64,000 bases of DNA from Dolosigranulum savutiense (lineage in GTDB: Bacteria; Bacillota; Bacilli; Lactobacillales; Carnobacteriaceae_A). Positions 46,695-54,902 of the stretch are shown piece by piece; position 1 is the stretch's first letter; each line of letters starts with the position of its first letter. The stretch lies in contig NZ_CP142435.1 in assembly GCF_039830095.1 (NCBI RefSeq), forward strand, positions 744,001-808,000, written 5' to 3'. The position numbers were made by a program, and so were the translations under genes. The notes beneath the pieces are model-generated. The model saw only the letters and a list, made by a program, of their open reading frames with translations. It was not told the DNA's origin and did not search any database.

Positions 46695-48359
46695 TTAATT
46701 TCTATAATAAAATCCAAATTTATAGACCCATAAAATAAATATGCTCTGAACAGTAAACAATGCTATATTTCCATAAACCACATTATTTGCTATAAACATA
46801 ATCAATATTATTCCTAATGAAATAATGATCATACCAGCTAACTGCCCAAAACAACCTATACCCATCAGCGAAGATCTTATTTTTTTAGAGAATGGACTAT
46901 TTTTTAGAAAGACATCCATTAAAAAATACAAGACTATACCATTGTACAAGTATCCATTCATTAAAATAATAATAGGCATCGTACCTAAAACTAGTATATA
47001 TAACATTGAGGCTATTGTATACATGGGGAGTAATAGTTTAGTCAGTATAACTTTATAAGCTGCTCTGTACTGAACAGAATTCTGATTATTAGGCACAAAT
47101 TCTTTCAGCCAAAATGCTTTATAGCTTGTTGAGAATTGAATCAAATGAATAACGGCGGGTAAAGCAAATGTAGTCGTATAAAGTATGAAAAATAAGCTAC
47201 TGGGGGTATTTTCTAGTATAAATGCTCTTCGTTCACTAGAAATATATACTGGAACCAATACGGCAATCGGAACAATCAACCCCTGAACTAAATTTGGGTA
47301 TATTTTTGATTTTAAAACTGTATCACGACTGAGTAATTTCCAATATAGATTAAAATATGGACGTTCTATGCTACTCACTCTACTTAATATTCTACCTAAT
47401 TTCATTAATAATGACTGGTGAACAGTCGTATTTTGTCGACTATTTTTTAATAACAAATTTTGTTGAATAACATAGGCTTTTTTGCTATAGAGTACAAAAC
47501 CCACTACTAAACTAATTATTAGTAACAATGTAAATAGTGTGCTCTCCACTGTGAAGCCATTAATTATTCCTTGAAATGGCGCAGCAAACCACATCGGAAA
47601 TATTAAAAATTGCCACCAAACTAAATTTATCTCGAATGAATTCCCTATGTCGGTAAGATACTCAATTGACTCTCTAAGAATTGTTCCTGACAAAATGGCA
47701 ACTCCAGCCACTATTACTTGACTAGATAGTAATACTTTTTGTAAATATTGCTCGCCTACTGTATTTATTATTATTAAAAACACTAAATTTATTATTAATA
47801 ATACACAAATACCTGCAATAATAATGCCAAGAGCAAACAAAAGTGCTATTAAGGAGGAATAAATATATCCTACACGAACGATACTAGGTGCCCCTAGGGA
47901 AATACTTAGTAATAGTACATATAGCCCTATGTGCGTAAATTTCGCTACAATGGCAGTTTGGTTTGTTACTGGTTGTGCATTAATTAAAGTTTGCTCAGGT
48001 TGTTTTAACAATACATCGGAAAAATATGTAATTAAAATAAAAAACATAAGCCCCATAAACATTGTAAAAAATATACTAAACTGCTGAAATACTGTATCAA
48101 AGCGAAATAAATCATATAGTAATATGATTCCTAATGTAGCAAAAATCAAAATTAACCACATTAGCTGGTTGTTATTTTTGTCTCGCATACTAGGCATCTT
48201 GTCTTTTCGCTCATCTAATATCATATTCAAATGTACGATTGCAAAGACTTGATTAGGATTAACGCCCATCATTCTGTAAACTGGAAATAGCCACCTTACC
48301 AACACCATATAGGCGGGATAACGTCTATCCGCATGATTTAAAAATTTCCCTTTACCCAT
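46695..48359 (-). CDS. Large ABC-2/EcsB-like permease
   Basis: 554 aa from ATG 48359, which overlaps the ATPase stop (ATGGGTAA). About 12-14 membrane helices; N-terminal cytoplasmic segment HADRRYPAYMVLVRWLFPVY. Works with the ATPase upstream; such pairs export or remove peptides. Divergent from the pheromone gene at 49413 and preceded by its own 22-bp-period site (49262), thus probably switched on by the pheromone. Confidence 0.85.
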   Translation of the reverse strand: MGKGKFLNHADRRYPAYMVLVRWLFPVYRMMGVNPNQVFAIVHLNMILDERKDKMPSMRDKNNNQLMWLILIFATLGIILLYDLFRFDTVFQQFSIFFTMFMGLMFFILITYFSDVLLKQPEQTLINAQPVTNQTAIVAKFTHIGLYVLLLSISLGAPSIVRVGYIYSSLIALLFALGIIIAGICVLLIINLVFLIIINTVGEQYLQKVLLSSQVIVAGVAILSGTILRESIEYLTDIGNSFEINLVWWQFLIFPMWFAAPFQGIINGFTVESTLFTLLLIISLVVGFVLYSKKAYVIQQNLLLKNSRQNTTVHQSLLMKLGRILSRVSSIERPYFNLYWKLLSRDTVLKSKIYPNLVQGLIVPIAVLVPVYISSERRAFILENTPSSLFFILYTTTFALPAVIHLIQFSTSYKAFWLKEFVPNNQNSVQYRAAYKVILTKLLLPMYTIASMLYILVLGTMPIIILMNGYLYNGIVLYFLMDVFLKNSPFSKKIRSSLMGIGCFGQLAGMIIISLGIILIMFIANNVVYGNIALFTVQSIFILWVYKFGFYYRN

Positions 48360-49158
48360 TAACTGCCCCACCTTCTTCGTACAAGATCTCTATAAATTTC
48401 TGTGCTAGTTCCTCACGTTTATCAAATCCAGTTACGTGATTAAATAGTTTTTCCAAATTATAGTCTGAGCTATCTTTAAGATCTTCAAATGCAGCATCTA
48501 TTTTTATATGGCCATTATCTAATAAAATAATTCGGTCACTTAACTTTTCAACTGTGTCCATAATATGAGAAGAATAAAAAATAGATTTTCCTTTATCTCT
48601 CAACCCGTTTAATACAGCTTTAATAACTTGAATGCTACTTGCATCTAAACCATTAAGCGGTTCATCCCAAAATAAGATATCAGGATTATGTAATAAACTA
48701 GCGACAATACTGACTTTTTGTCGCATTCCTTTAGAATATGATGCGATTCGACTTTGAAATTGTTCGTCATCAATATTCAATAGTAATAATAATTTGCTAC
48801 TGCGATCTACTGCTGTCCGTACGTTAAGCCCATGTAAATCTGCCAAAAATTCAAAATATTCTTTTGCAGATAATTCATCAAATAAAGCAATATTCTCTGG
48901 GAGATAGCCAATGCGCTTTTTATAGAGCACATCATCTGTATTTATTTCTTCACCAAATACACGCACTGATCCTTCATCAGCCGATAGTAAGCCCAAAATA
49001 ATTTTTATAGTAGTACTTTTTCCGGCTCCATTTGATCCAACATAACCAATAATTTCACCGGGATAGACAGCTAACGTAATGTCATCTAATACGACAACTC
49101 CATCAAATGATTTACGTATATTTTTCAACTCTAGAATAGGGTGTTGTTTATTCATCAA
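48352..49158 (-). CDS. ABC transporter ATP-binding protein
   Basis: 268 aa. Walker A GYVGSNGAGKSTTIKIIL, signature YSKGMRQKVSIVASLL, Walker B ILFWDEPLNGLDASS and H-loop SSHIMDTVEKLS. BcrA/EcsA-like family energising the permease. First gene of a two-gene minus-strand operon starting about 250 bp from the divergent pheromone gene. Likely roles are immunity or export of the bacteriocin governed by this quorum system. Confidence 0.92.
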   Translation of the reverse strand: MMNKQHPILELKNIRKSFDGVVVLDDITLAVYPGEIIGYVGSNGAGKSTTIKIILGLLSADEGSVRVFGEEINTDDVLYKKRIGYLPENIALFDELSAKEYFEFLADLHGLNVRTAVDRSSKLLLLLNIDDEQFQSRIASYSKGMRQKVSIVASLLHNPDILFWDEPLNGLDASSIQVIKAVLNGLRDKGKSIFYSSHIMDTVEKLSDRIILLDNGHIKIDAAFEDLKDSSDYNLEKLFNHVTGFDKREELAQKFIEILYEEGGAVNG

Positions 49159-49261
49159 TTATTCCCTTCTTAATTTAATACTTGACCAACTTCGTTTATA
49201 ATTTAAATACTTACCCAGTATAGCATATACATTTTTTTATCAAAAAAGTATTTTACATTAT

Positions 49262-49292
49262 TTCGTGAATCAGTGGATTTGAGTCCTTAAAC
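49262..49292 (-). promoter_or_regulatory. LytTR-type repeat for the left ABC operon
   Basis: TTCGTGAAT and TCCTTAAAC, 22 bp apart; read toward the ABC operon: GTTTAAGGA...ATTCACGAA. Equivalent to the repeat at 54650 before the right ABC operon. Confidence 0.65.
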
Positions 49293-49316
49293 AGTAAAAT
49301 TAAATGTTGCTCCTCT

Positions 49317-49349
49317 GTTCAGAGAATGATGTTAGCCAATTCGCGGAGT
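49317..49349 (+). promoter_or_regulatory. LytTR-type repeat for pheromone gene 1
   Basis: TTCAGAGAA (49318) and TTCGCGGAG (49340), 22 bp apart, about 70-95 bp before the pheromone ATG. Mirror copy at 54595-54626. Suggests positive autoinduction by the regulator at 50866. Confidence 0.7.
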
Positions 49350-49412
49350 TTTGGTGAATGAATAGATTGACTATGATATGATTTTATTGAATAATAGAGA
49401 GGAGGAGCTCTG

Positions 49413-49526
49413 ATGAAAAAATTAACAACCAAACAGTTGAAAAATATTTTAGGCGGACAGTATCATAGGAATGATGACTCGTGGACTAAACTAAAATATT
49501 TGTTCAACTTAATGAGAAATTGTTAG
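49413..49526 (+). CDS. Double-glycine peptide pheromone precursor 1
   Basis: 37 residues. Leader MKKLTTKQLKNILGG (15 aa) with the Gly-Gly cleavage motif, then a 22-residue mature peptide that starts QYHRNDDSW and ends LMRNC, giving a free C-terminal Cys. GAGGAG lies 8 nt upstream. The gene is 13 bp from the kinase frame, as in comCDE loci. Leader and upstream region are almost identical to pheromone 2 (54416-54529) whereas the mature part is entirely different apart from the first Gln and last Cys. A maturation peptidase-ABC protein must be supplied from elsewhere. Confidence 0.85.
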   Translation: MKKLTTKQLKNILGGQYHRNDDSWTKLKYLFNLMRNC

Positions 49527-49539
49527 AAATAGCGGAAGG

Positions 49540-50865
49540 GTGATTGTGATTTTAATTAATCCAGTGGTAGCTGTTATATTAGAAATAGGCTTGCATTATA
49601 TTTTTATGACAATAGCTTTCATTTATCTATTTAATATTGAAAAAAAATCTATTATAAGCTTATTTCTTTTGGGCACTCTATTTTGGCTTTTAGCACTCTT
49701 TTTAAGTGATTATTTACGTATAGGTAATCTTTCAATGGTTCTATATGGAATAGTCATCTATCGTTATTTCTTAAATGATCGTGCGAATCGTAAGAGAGAG
49801 CTTATTCATATACTATTGTTTGTACTTATAAAAGGAAGTATTGAATTTTTAACTGCTCTACCAATTAATTTATTTGCGTTAGGCCATCTACATAGTCATG
49901 TCGTCGTATTTCTATTAGCATCGATAGTTGATGTTGGTCTCTCAGTAACTGTATACAAGCAAGTAATTAAATATTTTAAAAATATTACCTTATCACCCTA
50001 TGAAACAGACATCCTTAGACACGTACTATTAGGATACAATTTAGCATTAGTTTTTTACTTTGGGTATATGAAGTATCAAGCGTTATATTTTGATCTATTA
50101 GTATTCACAAGTATTGTTCTAGTGGGGAATGGGATTGTCGTAGGCTTGGTCTTGTTCTATGTATCGCGTTATTCCGAAACGAAAACACGAGAAGAAGCAA
50201 TTAGTCAGCGGTTAGATTATATGGTGAAGTATACGAATATTATTGAAGAGAATCAACTAGAACTTAAGCGGTTCAAGCATGATTATCAGAATATGTTGCT
50301 GAGCTTATCTATCTTAGCAGAATCAGGGGACTTAGATAAAATCAAACAAAAAACAGCTTCCTTGAGACAATATTCTGCCCAACAATTATTGAAGGAATAT
50401 ACGCAATATAGTGATCTAGCGCGCGTACACCACACCCTCTTGAAGAGTATCTTGATTGCGAAGTTAACGGAACTTCATCATATGAACATTGTGTTCCGAT
50501 TTGTCTGCCCTGAACCGGTCGAATCGTTGAATATCGCTGACTTCGATTTAATCCGGATGGTAGGCATACTGATCGATAATGCGCGCGAGCATGTGAAGGA
50601 TATGGAAGACGGTATGATCGCTGTATCTGTCCATAAGACGACTCATGGAACCCATATAAAAGTTGAAAACACATATGCCAACCAAGTGACCTCAATTGCG
50701 ACACTCATGACGCCCGGATATTCATCTAAAGATAATCACTCGGGACTAGGACTATCGAATGTTGAAAAAATAAAAAACAAATATGATCATGTATTCCTTA
50801 ATTATCACATTGATGACAAATTCGAAGTCACTCTGATTATAATGAATGAGGAAGGAGAATACTAG
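49540..50865 (+). CDS. Pheromone receptor histidine kinase 1 (HPK10)
   Basis: 441 aa. Six to seven membrane segments to about residue 205, H-box LKRFKHDYQNMLL (His247), N-box VGILIDNAREHVK (Asn347) and G-box SGLGLSNVEKI. From about residue 167 on it is nearly identical to kinase 2 (53062-54390), while residues 1-165 are only distantly alike, the pattern of allelic pheromone specificity groups. GTG 49540 or GTG 49546 after GGAAGG is the start. The stop is followed directly by the regulator ATG. Confidence 0.93.
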   Translation: MIVILINPVVAVILEIGLHYIFMTIAFIYLFNIEKKSIISLFLLGTLFWLLALFLSDYLRIGNLSMVLYGIVIYRYFLNDRANRKRELIHILLFVLIKGSIEFLTALPINLFALGHLHSHVVVFLLASIVDVGLSVTVYKQVIKYFKNITLSPYETDILRHVLLGYNLALVFYFGYMKYQALYFDLLVFTSIVLVGNGIVVGLVLFYVSRYSETKTREEAISQRLDYMVKYTNIIEENQLELKRFKHDYQNMLLSLSILAESGDLDKIKQKTASLRQYSAQQLLKEYTQYSDLARVHHTLLKSILIAKLTELHHMNIVFRFVCPEPVESLNIADFDLIRMVGILIDNAREHVKDMEDGMIAVSVHKTTHGTHIKVENTYANQVTSIATLMTPGYSSKDNHSGLGLSNVEKIKNKYDHVFLNYHIDDKFEVTLIIMNEEGEY

Positions 50866-51015
50866 ATGCATTCTATTATTATTTGTGAAGATAACCAAGA
50901 GCAACTAGCCTATCTATCGATGCTCGTTCAGAATTACATCCAGTTTCATGAGAATCAATTCAGGCTAGTCTATGAAGGAACCGATCCACAAGCTACCTTA
51001 AACTATATCCAACAA
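50035..51015 (+). repeat. Inverted repeat d, left arm (kinase core plus regulator start)
   Basis: About 980 bp matching the reverse complement of 52910-53890 with only scattered, mostly third-position differences (about 96 percent by eye). It spans the last helix and catalytic half of the kinase and the first about 50 codons of the response regulator. Such long, near-identical inverted arms are substrates for RecA-dependent inversion of the 1.9 kb between them. Confidence 0.9.
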
Positions 51016-51603
51016 GAAGCAATCAAAAAAGGACTCTACTTGATTGATATTAATTTAGGAGCTGACATGACTGGGGTAGATCTGGCAGAAGCTATTCGTG
51101 ATAGTGATATTCAGTCCAAAATTATCTTCATTACCAGTGAAGAAGACCAAGCAACTAATATACTGAACCGTCATATTGAACCATTAGCCTATATTTCGAA
51201 GAATGAAGGATTAGAGACTATGCAATCTAATCTACATCGTGCCCTAGATGATGCATACAGTCGCTTCAGTGAAATAACGGTTCAAACCAAAGATGTATTT
51301 TCATTTAATTTTGATACATTAACTTACCAATTCGATTTGGATGAAGTGATCAGTATTGAAGTTTCTGGCGATCACCGACTGACGCTAAAAACGATCACAG
51401 GACAGTATGATTTTTTTAACACATTGGCGCAGATCGAACAAGATTATCCCGCACTGCTTCGTATTGGACGGTCTGATATGATCAACCCCGTGAACATCAA
51501 GCACATCGATTATAAGCGGCGAAATGTGACGATGATAAATGATGAACAGTTCACAATCGCTACCAGCCGGATACTACAATTGCGACAACTGTATAAATCA
51601 TAA
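50866..51603 (+). CDS. LytTR response regulator (intact copy)
   Basis: 245 aa. Receiver: IICEDNQEQ, Asp61 in YLIDINLGADMTGVDLAEAI; LytTR domain about 145-243 with IEVSGDHRLTLKTI and LLRIGRSDMINPVNI. Adjoins kinase 1 without a gap. The only complete regulator of the mirrored island, hence the shared output for whichever kinase it is linked to, and likely binder of the 22-bp-period repeats. Confidence 0.94.
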   Translation: MHSIIICEDNQEQLAYLSMLVQNYIQFHENQFRLVYEGTDPQATLNYIQQEAIKKGLYLIDINLGADMTGVDLAEAIRDSDIQSKIIFITSEEDQATNILNRHIEPLAYISKNEGLETMQSNLHRALDDAYSRFSEITVQTKDVFSFNFDTLTYQFDLDEVISIEVSGDHRLTLKTITGQYDFFNTLAQIEQDYPALLRIGRSDMINPVNIKHIDYKRRNVTMINDEQFTIATSRILQLRQLYKS

Positions 51604-51710
51604 TAAAAAAGATATGATGCATGGACAACAGACAGATAGCATCATATCTTTTTTTGAGTTTATGGAAAAGTTGATTGCCATAATGTGTGGTATGTTCTTG
51701 CTTAAATTTT

Positions 51711-52421
51711 CTAATGGTATAGCATATACCAACGATAAATAAGTGTGGTCGTATTAAATAAGATATGAGCGATTATGGCTGGGTAGATTGACTTTGTTTT
51801 TATCATAAGTAGGGAGTAGCCAAGTCCTGAAATAAGGTGTTGTGAGACAATGCCATTATGATGGCTGAATGAGAATATCAATGCAGATAAAATAACGGCA
51901 AGCCATGTGGGAGTATTCGCTTCAACTAGCTGCCCAAGAATACCCAATCGATAAATGAATTCCTCTAAAATAGGCCCAAGGAAGATAAAAAATAGGATTG
52001 ATAAGCTGCCCAGATACATATTTTGTTCAAATGCAAATTCATCAAGCAGTGTTTTAGATATTTCGACACTGTTACTTCCAAAAATATATCCCTTTGCTAG
52101 AAAAAATAAAAGAACAAGTATGTAATTTAGGACGTAGCCACCTATACCATAAACCCAATTCTTTTTTTGAAAGAGTGTATTATTCATATAGATCGGAGTG
52201 ACCGACTTATTCCACCACTTCAGCAACCAAATTAAAAGTATGAATACAACTATTGTATAGATATAACGACTTATGTACGCCGTATTATCTCCAACAAAAG
52301 CTGGGAAAATATCTCGGGGGATTTGTCCAACCGAAATAATGAGAGTAGCAATCACAGAAAATATAATACCTAAAAATATAATTTTAACTGGACTACCTAT
52401 TTTTTTAATAAAACTAGTCAT
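51711..52421 (-). CDS. CPBP-family intramembrane protease 2
   Basis: 236 aa, about seven helices, PILEEFIYRLGILGQ (Glu-Glu...Arg), FSFSHHNG and AHILFNTT motifs. Paralogue of 1336-2031. Lies inside the potentially invertible segment, with its own repeat site (52494) upstream. In streptococcal loci such proteins are immunity or peptide-processing factors under the pheromone system; that role is inferred. Confidence 0.9.
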   Translation of the reverse strand: MTSFIKKIGSPVKIIFLGIIFSVIATLIISVGQIPRDIFPAFVGDNTAYISRYIYTIVVFILLIWLLKWWNKSVTPIYMNNTLFQKKNWVYGIGGYVLNYILVLLFFLAKGYIFGSNSVEISKTLLDEFAFEQNMYLGSLSILFFIFLGPILEEFIYRLGILGQLVEANTPTWLAVILSALIFSFSHHNGIVSQHLISGLGYSLLMIKTKSIYPAIIAHILFNTTTLIYRWYMLYH

Positions 52422-52493
52422 ATGTGCATCTCCTTAATAAGATTGTTATGGATATATTCACTATACCAGATATTTAACAAATCACTGGAATAT

Positions 52494-52524
52494 TTCGTGA
52501 ATCGGTGGATTTGAGTCCTTGAAC
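52494..52524 (-). promoter_or_regulatory. LytTR-type repeat before CPBP protease 2
   Basis: CGTGAA (52496) and CTTGAA (52518), 22 bp apart in the sequence CGTGAATCGGTGG...GAGTCCTTGAAC. The first half is identical to the site at 58471. A lone half site (TTCAGGAG at about 52551) remains just before the intron relic. Confidence 0.65.
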
Positions 52525-52592
52525 TGGGAAATACAGTGAATTTTTTCTATTCAGGAGTTCAATGATGTCCAAAAATAAGTAGGCTCATTTAA

Positions 52593-52860
52593 GTGCGCCT
52601 GGCATGGATGATAACTTGGTGATGAGAAACTATTATGAACCTTTACAGTAGGAATCGTTAGTTGGAAGTAAAGGTGTCCATAGTAAGGTGGAATCTGAGG
52701 GAAGTTAGAAGCAAACACCTACACTGACGAACAAATATTTCATAAGAAAGGCCGGACTGGAGTGGATAAGCTTGCTTAACAAAGTGGAGTCCAATACTGT
52801 ACGAGATCCGTCAGGTAAATGAAATAGTGACATCGGTGATCAGTTTTTGAAGTGGAATGG
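52593..52860 (+). mobile_element. Group II intron 5' RNA fragment
   Basis: Begins GTGCGCCTGGCATGG, the conserved 5' boundary (GUGYG) of bacterial group II introns, followed by GTGATGAGAAACTATTATGA and GAAGCAAACACCTACACTGA, typical of domain I of bacterial lineage-B introns. It ends after about 270 bp without the reverse-transcriptase gene or domains V-VI, so it is a dead fragment. It lies next to the truncated regulator and may have caused that truncation. Confidence 0.7.
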
Positions 52861-52904
52861 ATGTCGTGAATCGACGACTCACTCGATTGCTAGCCACTTT
52901 ACCT

Positions 52905-53061
52905 ACTTTTCCTTTTGGATATAGTTTAAGGTAGCTTGTGGATCAGCGCCTTCATAGACTAGTCTGAATTGATTCTCATGAAACTGGATGTAATTCTGAA
53001 CGAGCATCGATAGATAGGCTAGTTGCTCTTGGTCATCTTCACAAATAATAATAGAATGCAT
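52905..53061 (-). pseudogene. Truncated LytTR response regulator (second copy)
   Basis: Starts MHSIIICEDDQEQLAYLSML exactly as the intact regulator and follows it for about 49 codons, then ends LNYIQKEK-stop. No phospho-acceptor Asp and no DNA-binding domain. Directly follows kinase 2. It forms the inner end of inverted repeat d. Confidence 0.92.
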
Positions 53062-53890
53062 CTAGTATTCTCCTTCCTCATTCATTATAATCAGAGTGAC
53101 TTCGAATTTGTCGTCAATGTGATAATTAAGGAATACATGATCATATTTGTTTTTTATTTTTTCAACATTCGATAGTCCTAGTCCTGAGTGGTCATCTTTA
53201 GATAAATATCCGGGCGTCATGAGTGTCGTAATTGAGGTCACTTGATTGCCATATGTATTTTCAACTTTTATATGGGTTCCACGAGTCGTCTTGTGGACAG
53301 ATACAGCGATCATACCGTCCTCCATATCCTTCACATGCTCGCGCGCATTATCGATCAGTATGCCTACCATCCGGATTAAATCGAAGTCAGCGATATTCAA
53401 CGATTCGACCGGTTCAGGACAGACAAATCGGAACACAATATTCATATGATGAAGTTCCGTTAACTTCGCAATCAAGATACTCTTCAAGAGGGTGTGGTGT
53501 ACGCGCGCTAGATCACTATATTGCGTATACTCCTTCAATAATTGTTGGGCAGAATATTGTCTCAAGGAAGCTGTTTTTTGCTTGATTTTATCTAAGTCCC
53601 CTGATTCTGCTAAGATAGATAAGCTCAGCAACATATTCTGATAATCATGCTTGAACCGCTTAAGTTCTAGTTGATTCTCTTCAATAATATTCGTATATTT
53701 CACCATATAATCTAACCGCTGACTAATTGCTTCTTCTCGTGTTTTCGTTTCGGAATAACGCGATACATAGAATAAGACCAAGCCTACGACAATCCCATTC
53801 CCTACTAGAACAACACTTGTGAATACTAACAGGTCAAAATATAACGCTTGATACTTCATATACCCAAAGTAAAAAATTAGTGCTAAATTG
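52910..53890 (-). repeat. Inverted repeat d, right arm
   Basis: Mirror of 50035-51015; see there. The centre of symmetry is about 51.96 kb, the same as for the pheromone genes and outer repeats within 0.25 kb. Confidence 0.9.
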
Positions 53891-54390
53891 CATAGAAAAA
53901 GTAATCTCTCCATAATCAACAAATCTTCACGTGATAATACCATACGTACTAGATGCATTTTTATTTTTTGGTAAATTTTAAGTGTAACTAATATATTTAG
54001 TATACGCATTACCGAAAAAAATAGGATATGGTTATGTAGTAATTGTCCTCCAAATAAATTAATGGGCACATTGAGAATAAATTCAAAGATATCTTTAATT
54101 AAGATGAATAATAGCATATAAAATAATTGCTGATTTTTTTCTGAATTTCTTTCTAGAAAAAAATAGTAAATTGCTAAACTATATAGAAAACGTGCTAACC
54201 CACCTAACCAAAAGAATTCTTCTAATGCTAAGGCAAATAACCAACAAAACATCAACAATAATATAAGCATAGTGACTTTTAAATTTTTCTTGAATTTAAA
54301 GAGATTAAATAGACTAATTGTTAAGAGAATATAATCCAGTCCATAGCTTAGTATAACTGCTACATTAGCATTGACTAAAATGGTGATCAC
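53062..54390 (-). CDS. Pheromone receptor histidine kinase 2 (HPK10)
   Basis: 442 aa, intact. Sensor half: ANVAVILSYGLDYILLTISL and other helices, different from kinase 1; catalytic half identical except for a handful of residues (e.g. THGTH to TRGTH). H-box KRFKHDYQNML, N-box DNAREH and GLGLSNV all preserved. The start codon is uncertain: GTG 54390 abuts AGGAAG, with ATT codons a few triplets later. Its regulator partner is truncated, so signalling needs the intact regulator in trans or after inversion. Confidence 0.92.
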   Translation of the reverse strand: MITILVNANVAVILSYGLDYILLTISLFNLFKFKKNLKVTMLILLLMFCWLFALALEEFFWLGGLARFLYSLAIYYFFLERNSEKNQQLFYMLLFILIKDIFEFILNVPINLFGGQLLHNHILFFSVMRILNILVTLKIYQKIKMHLVRMVLSREDLLIMERLLFLCNLALIFYFGYMKYQALYFDLLVFTSVVLVGNGIVVGLVLFYVSRYSETKTREEAISQRLDYMVKYTNIIEENQLELKRFKHDYQNMLLSLSILAESGDLDKIKQKTASLRQYSAQQLLKEYTQYSDLARVHHTLLKSILIAKLTELHHMNIVFRFVCPEPVESLNIADFDLIRMVGILIDNAREHVKDMEDGMIAVSVHKTTRGTHIKVENTYGNQVTSITTLMTPGYLSKDDHSGLGLSNVEKIKNKYDHVFLNYHIDDKFEVTLIIMNEEGEY

Positions 54391-54415
54391 CTTCCTACAC
54401 TATTAACGTATTATT

Positions 54416-54529
54416 CTAGCATTTTTTAAATAGTGATATGATACATGTAAATGGTTTATTGATAGGAATGTATCGTTCGTGCTGTCCACCTAAAATAGTT
54501 TTCAACTGTTTGGTTGTTAATTTTTTCAT
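54416..54529 (-). CDS. Double-glycine peptide pheromone precursor 2
   Basis: 37 residues, leader MKKLTTKQLKTILGG differing from precursor 1 by one residue; the mature 22-mer starts QHERYIPINK and ends LFKKC. GAGGAG 8 nt upstream. Codes for a second pheromone type matched to the distinct sensor half of kinase 2. Mature length and C-terminal Cys are conserved with precursor 1 and with the decayed precursor at 10255. Confidence 0.85.
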   Translation of the reverse strand: MKKLTTKQLKTILGGQHERYIPINKPFTCIISLFKKC

Positions 54530-54594
54530 CAGAGTTCCTCCTCTCTATTATTCAATAAAATCATATTATAGTCAATCTATCTAGTCACCAAAAT

Positions 54595-54626
54595 TCCGCG
54601 AATTGGCTAATATCATTCCCTGAACA
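54595..54626 (-). promoter_or_regulatory. LytTR-type repeat for pheromone gene 2
   Basis: CGCGAA (54597) and CCTGAA (54619), 22 bp apart; mirror of 49317-49349. Confidence 0.65.
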
Positions 54627-54649
54627 AGAGACAAAAATTTAATTTTACT

Positions 54650-54682
54650 GTTTAGGGACTCAAATCCAGCAATTCACGAAAA
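54650..54682 (+). promoter_or_regulatory. LytTR-type repeat for the right ABC/bacteriocin operon
   Basis: TTTAGGGAC (54651) and TTCACGAAA (54673), 22 bp apart, about 60 bp before the double-Gly peptide gene at 54739. Confidence 0.65.
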
Positions 54683-54738
54683 ATGGAAGGATTATAATTT
54701 TTTATTGTTATACTAATATTAACGAAGGGGGAATCGTA

Positions 54739-54873
54739 ATGAAAAAACTTACAAATCGTAAATTAGGATTAACGGTTGGAGGATCTTATTCAAGTGCATG
54801 TAAACGCGTGTGGAACGCAAAACCTGGTGATATTACAATCGCACTGTACTGTCCACTGCCTAAAGTTAAGTAA
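54739..54873 (+). CDS. Double-glycine bacteriocin-like peptide
   Basis: 44 residues: leader MKKLTNRKLGLTVGG, then a 29-residue product starting SYSSACKRVWNAKPG and ending CPLPKVK, with two Cys (residues 21 and 38) that could form a disulfide. AGGGGGAATC precedes the ATG. Leader resembles those of the pheromones, so the same processing transporter probably handles it. First gene of an operon with an ABC transporter. A class II-type bacteriocin is the best guess; a third signal peptide is possible. Confidence 0.75.
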   Translation: MKKLTNRKLGLTVGGSYSSACKRVWNAKPGDITIALYCPLPKVK

Positions 54874-54902
54874 TATACTTATTAGAAAGGAGCATGTAAA
54901 TA

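Larger units (their letters stand above)
54482..54683. repeat. Inverted repeat c, right arm (promoter and leader of pheromone)
   Basis: Matches the reverse complement of 49261-49461: regulatory repeats, promoter, ribosome site and the leader codons of the pheromone gene. Sequence similarity ends exactly where the mature peptide begins. Confidence 0.8.

Noticed and set aside
50342-50704. 120-codon frame antisense to kinase 1 (and its twin at 53232-53585)
   Set aside because: Present in both copies only because the kinase sequence is duplicated; no start signal.
49261-54690. CRISPR-like regular repeats
   Set aside because: The recurring units are two-copy direct repeats in promoters, not arrays with spacers; no cas genes.
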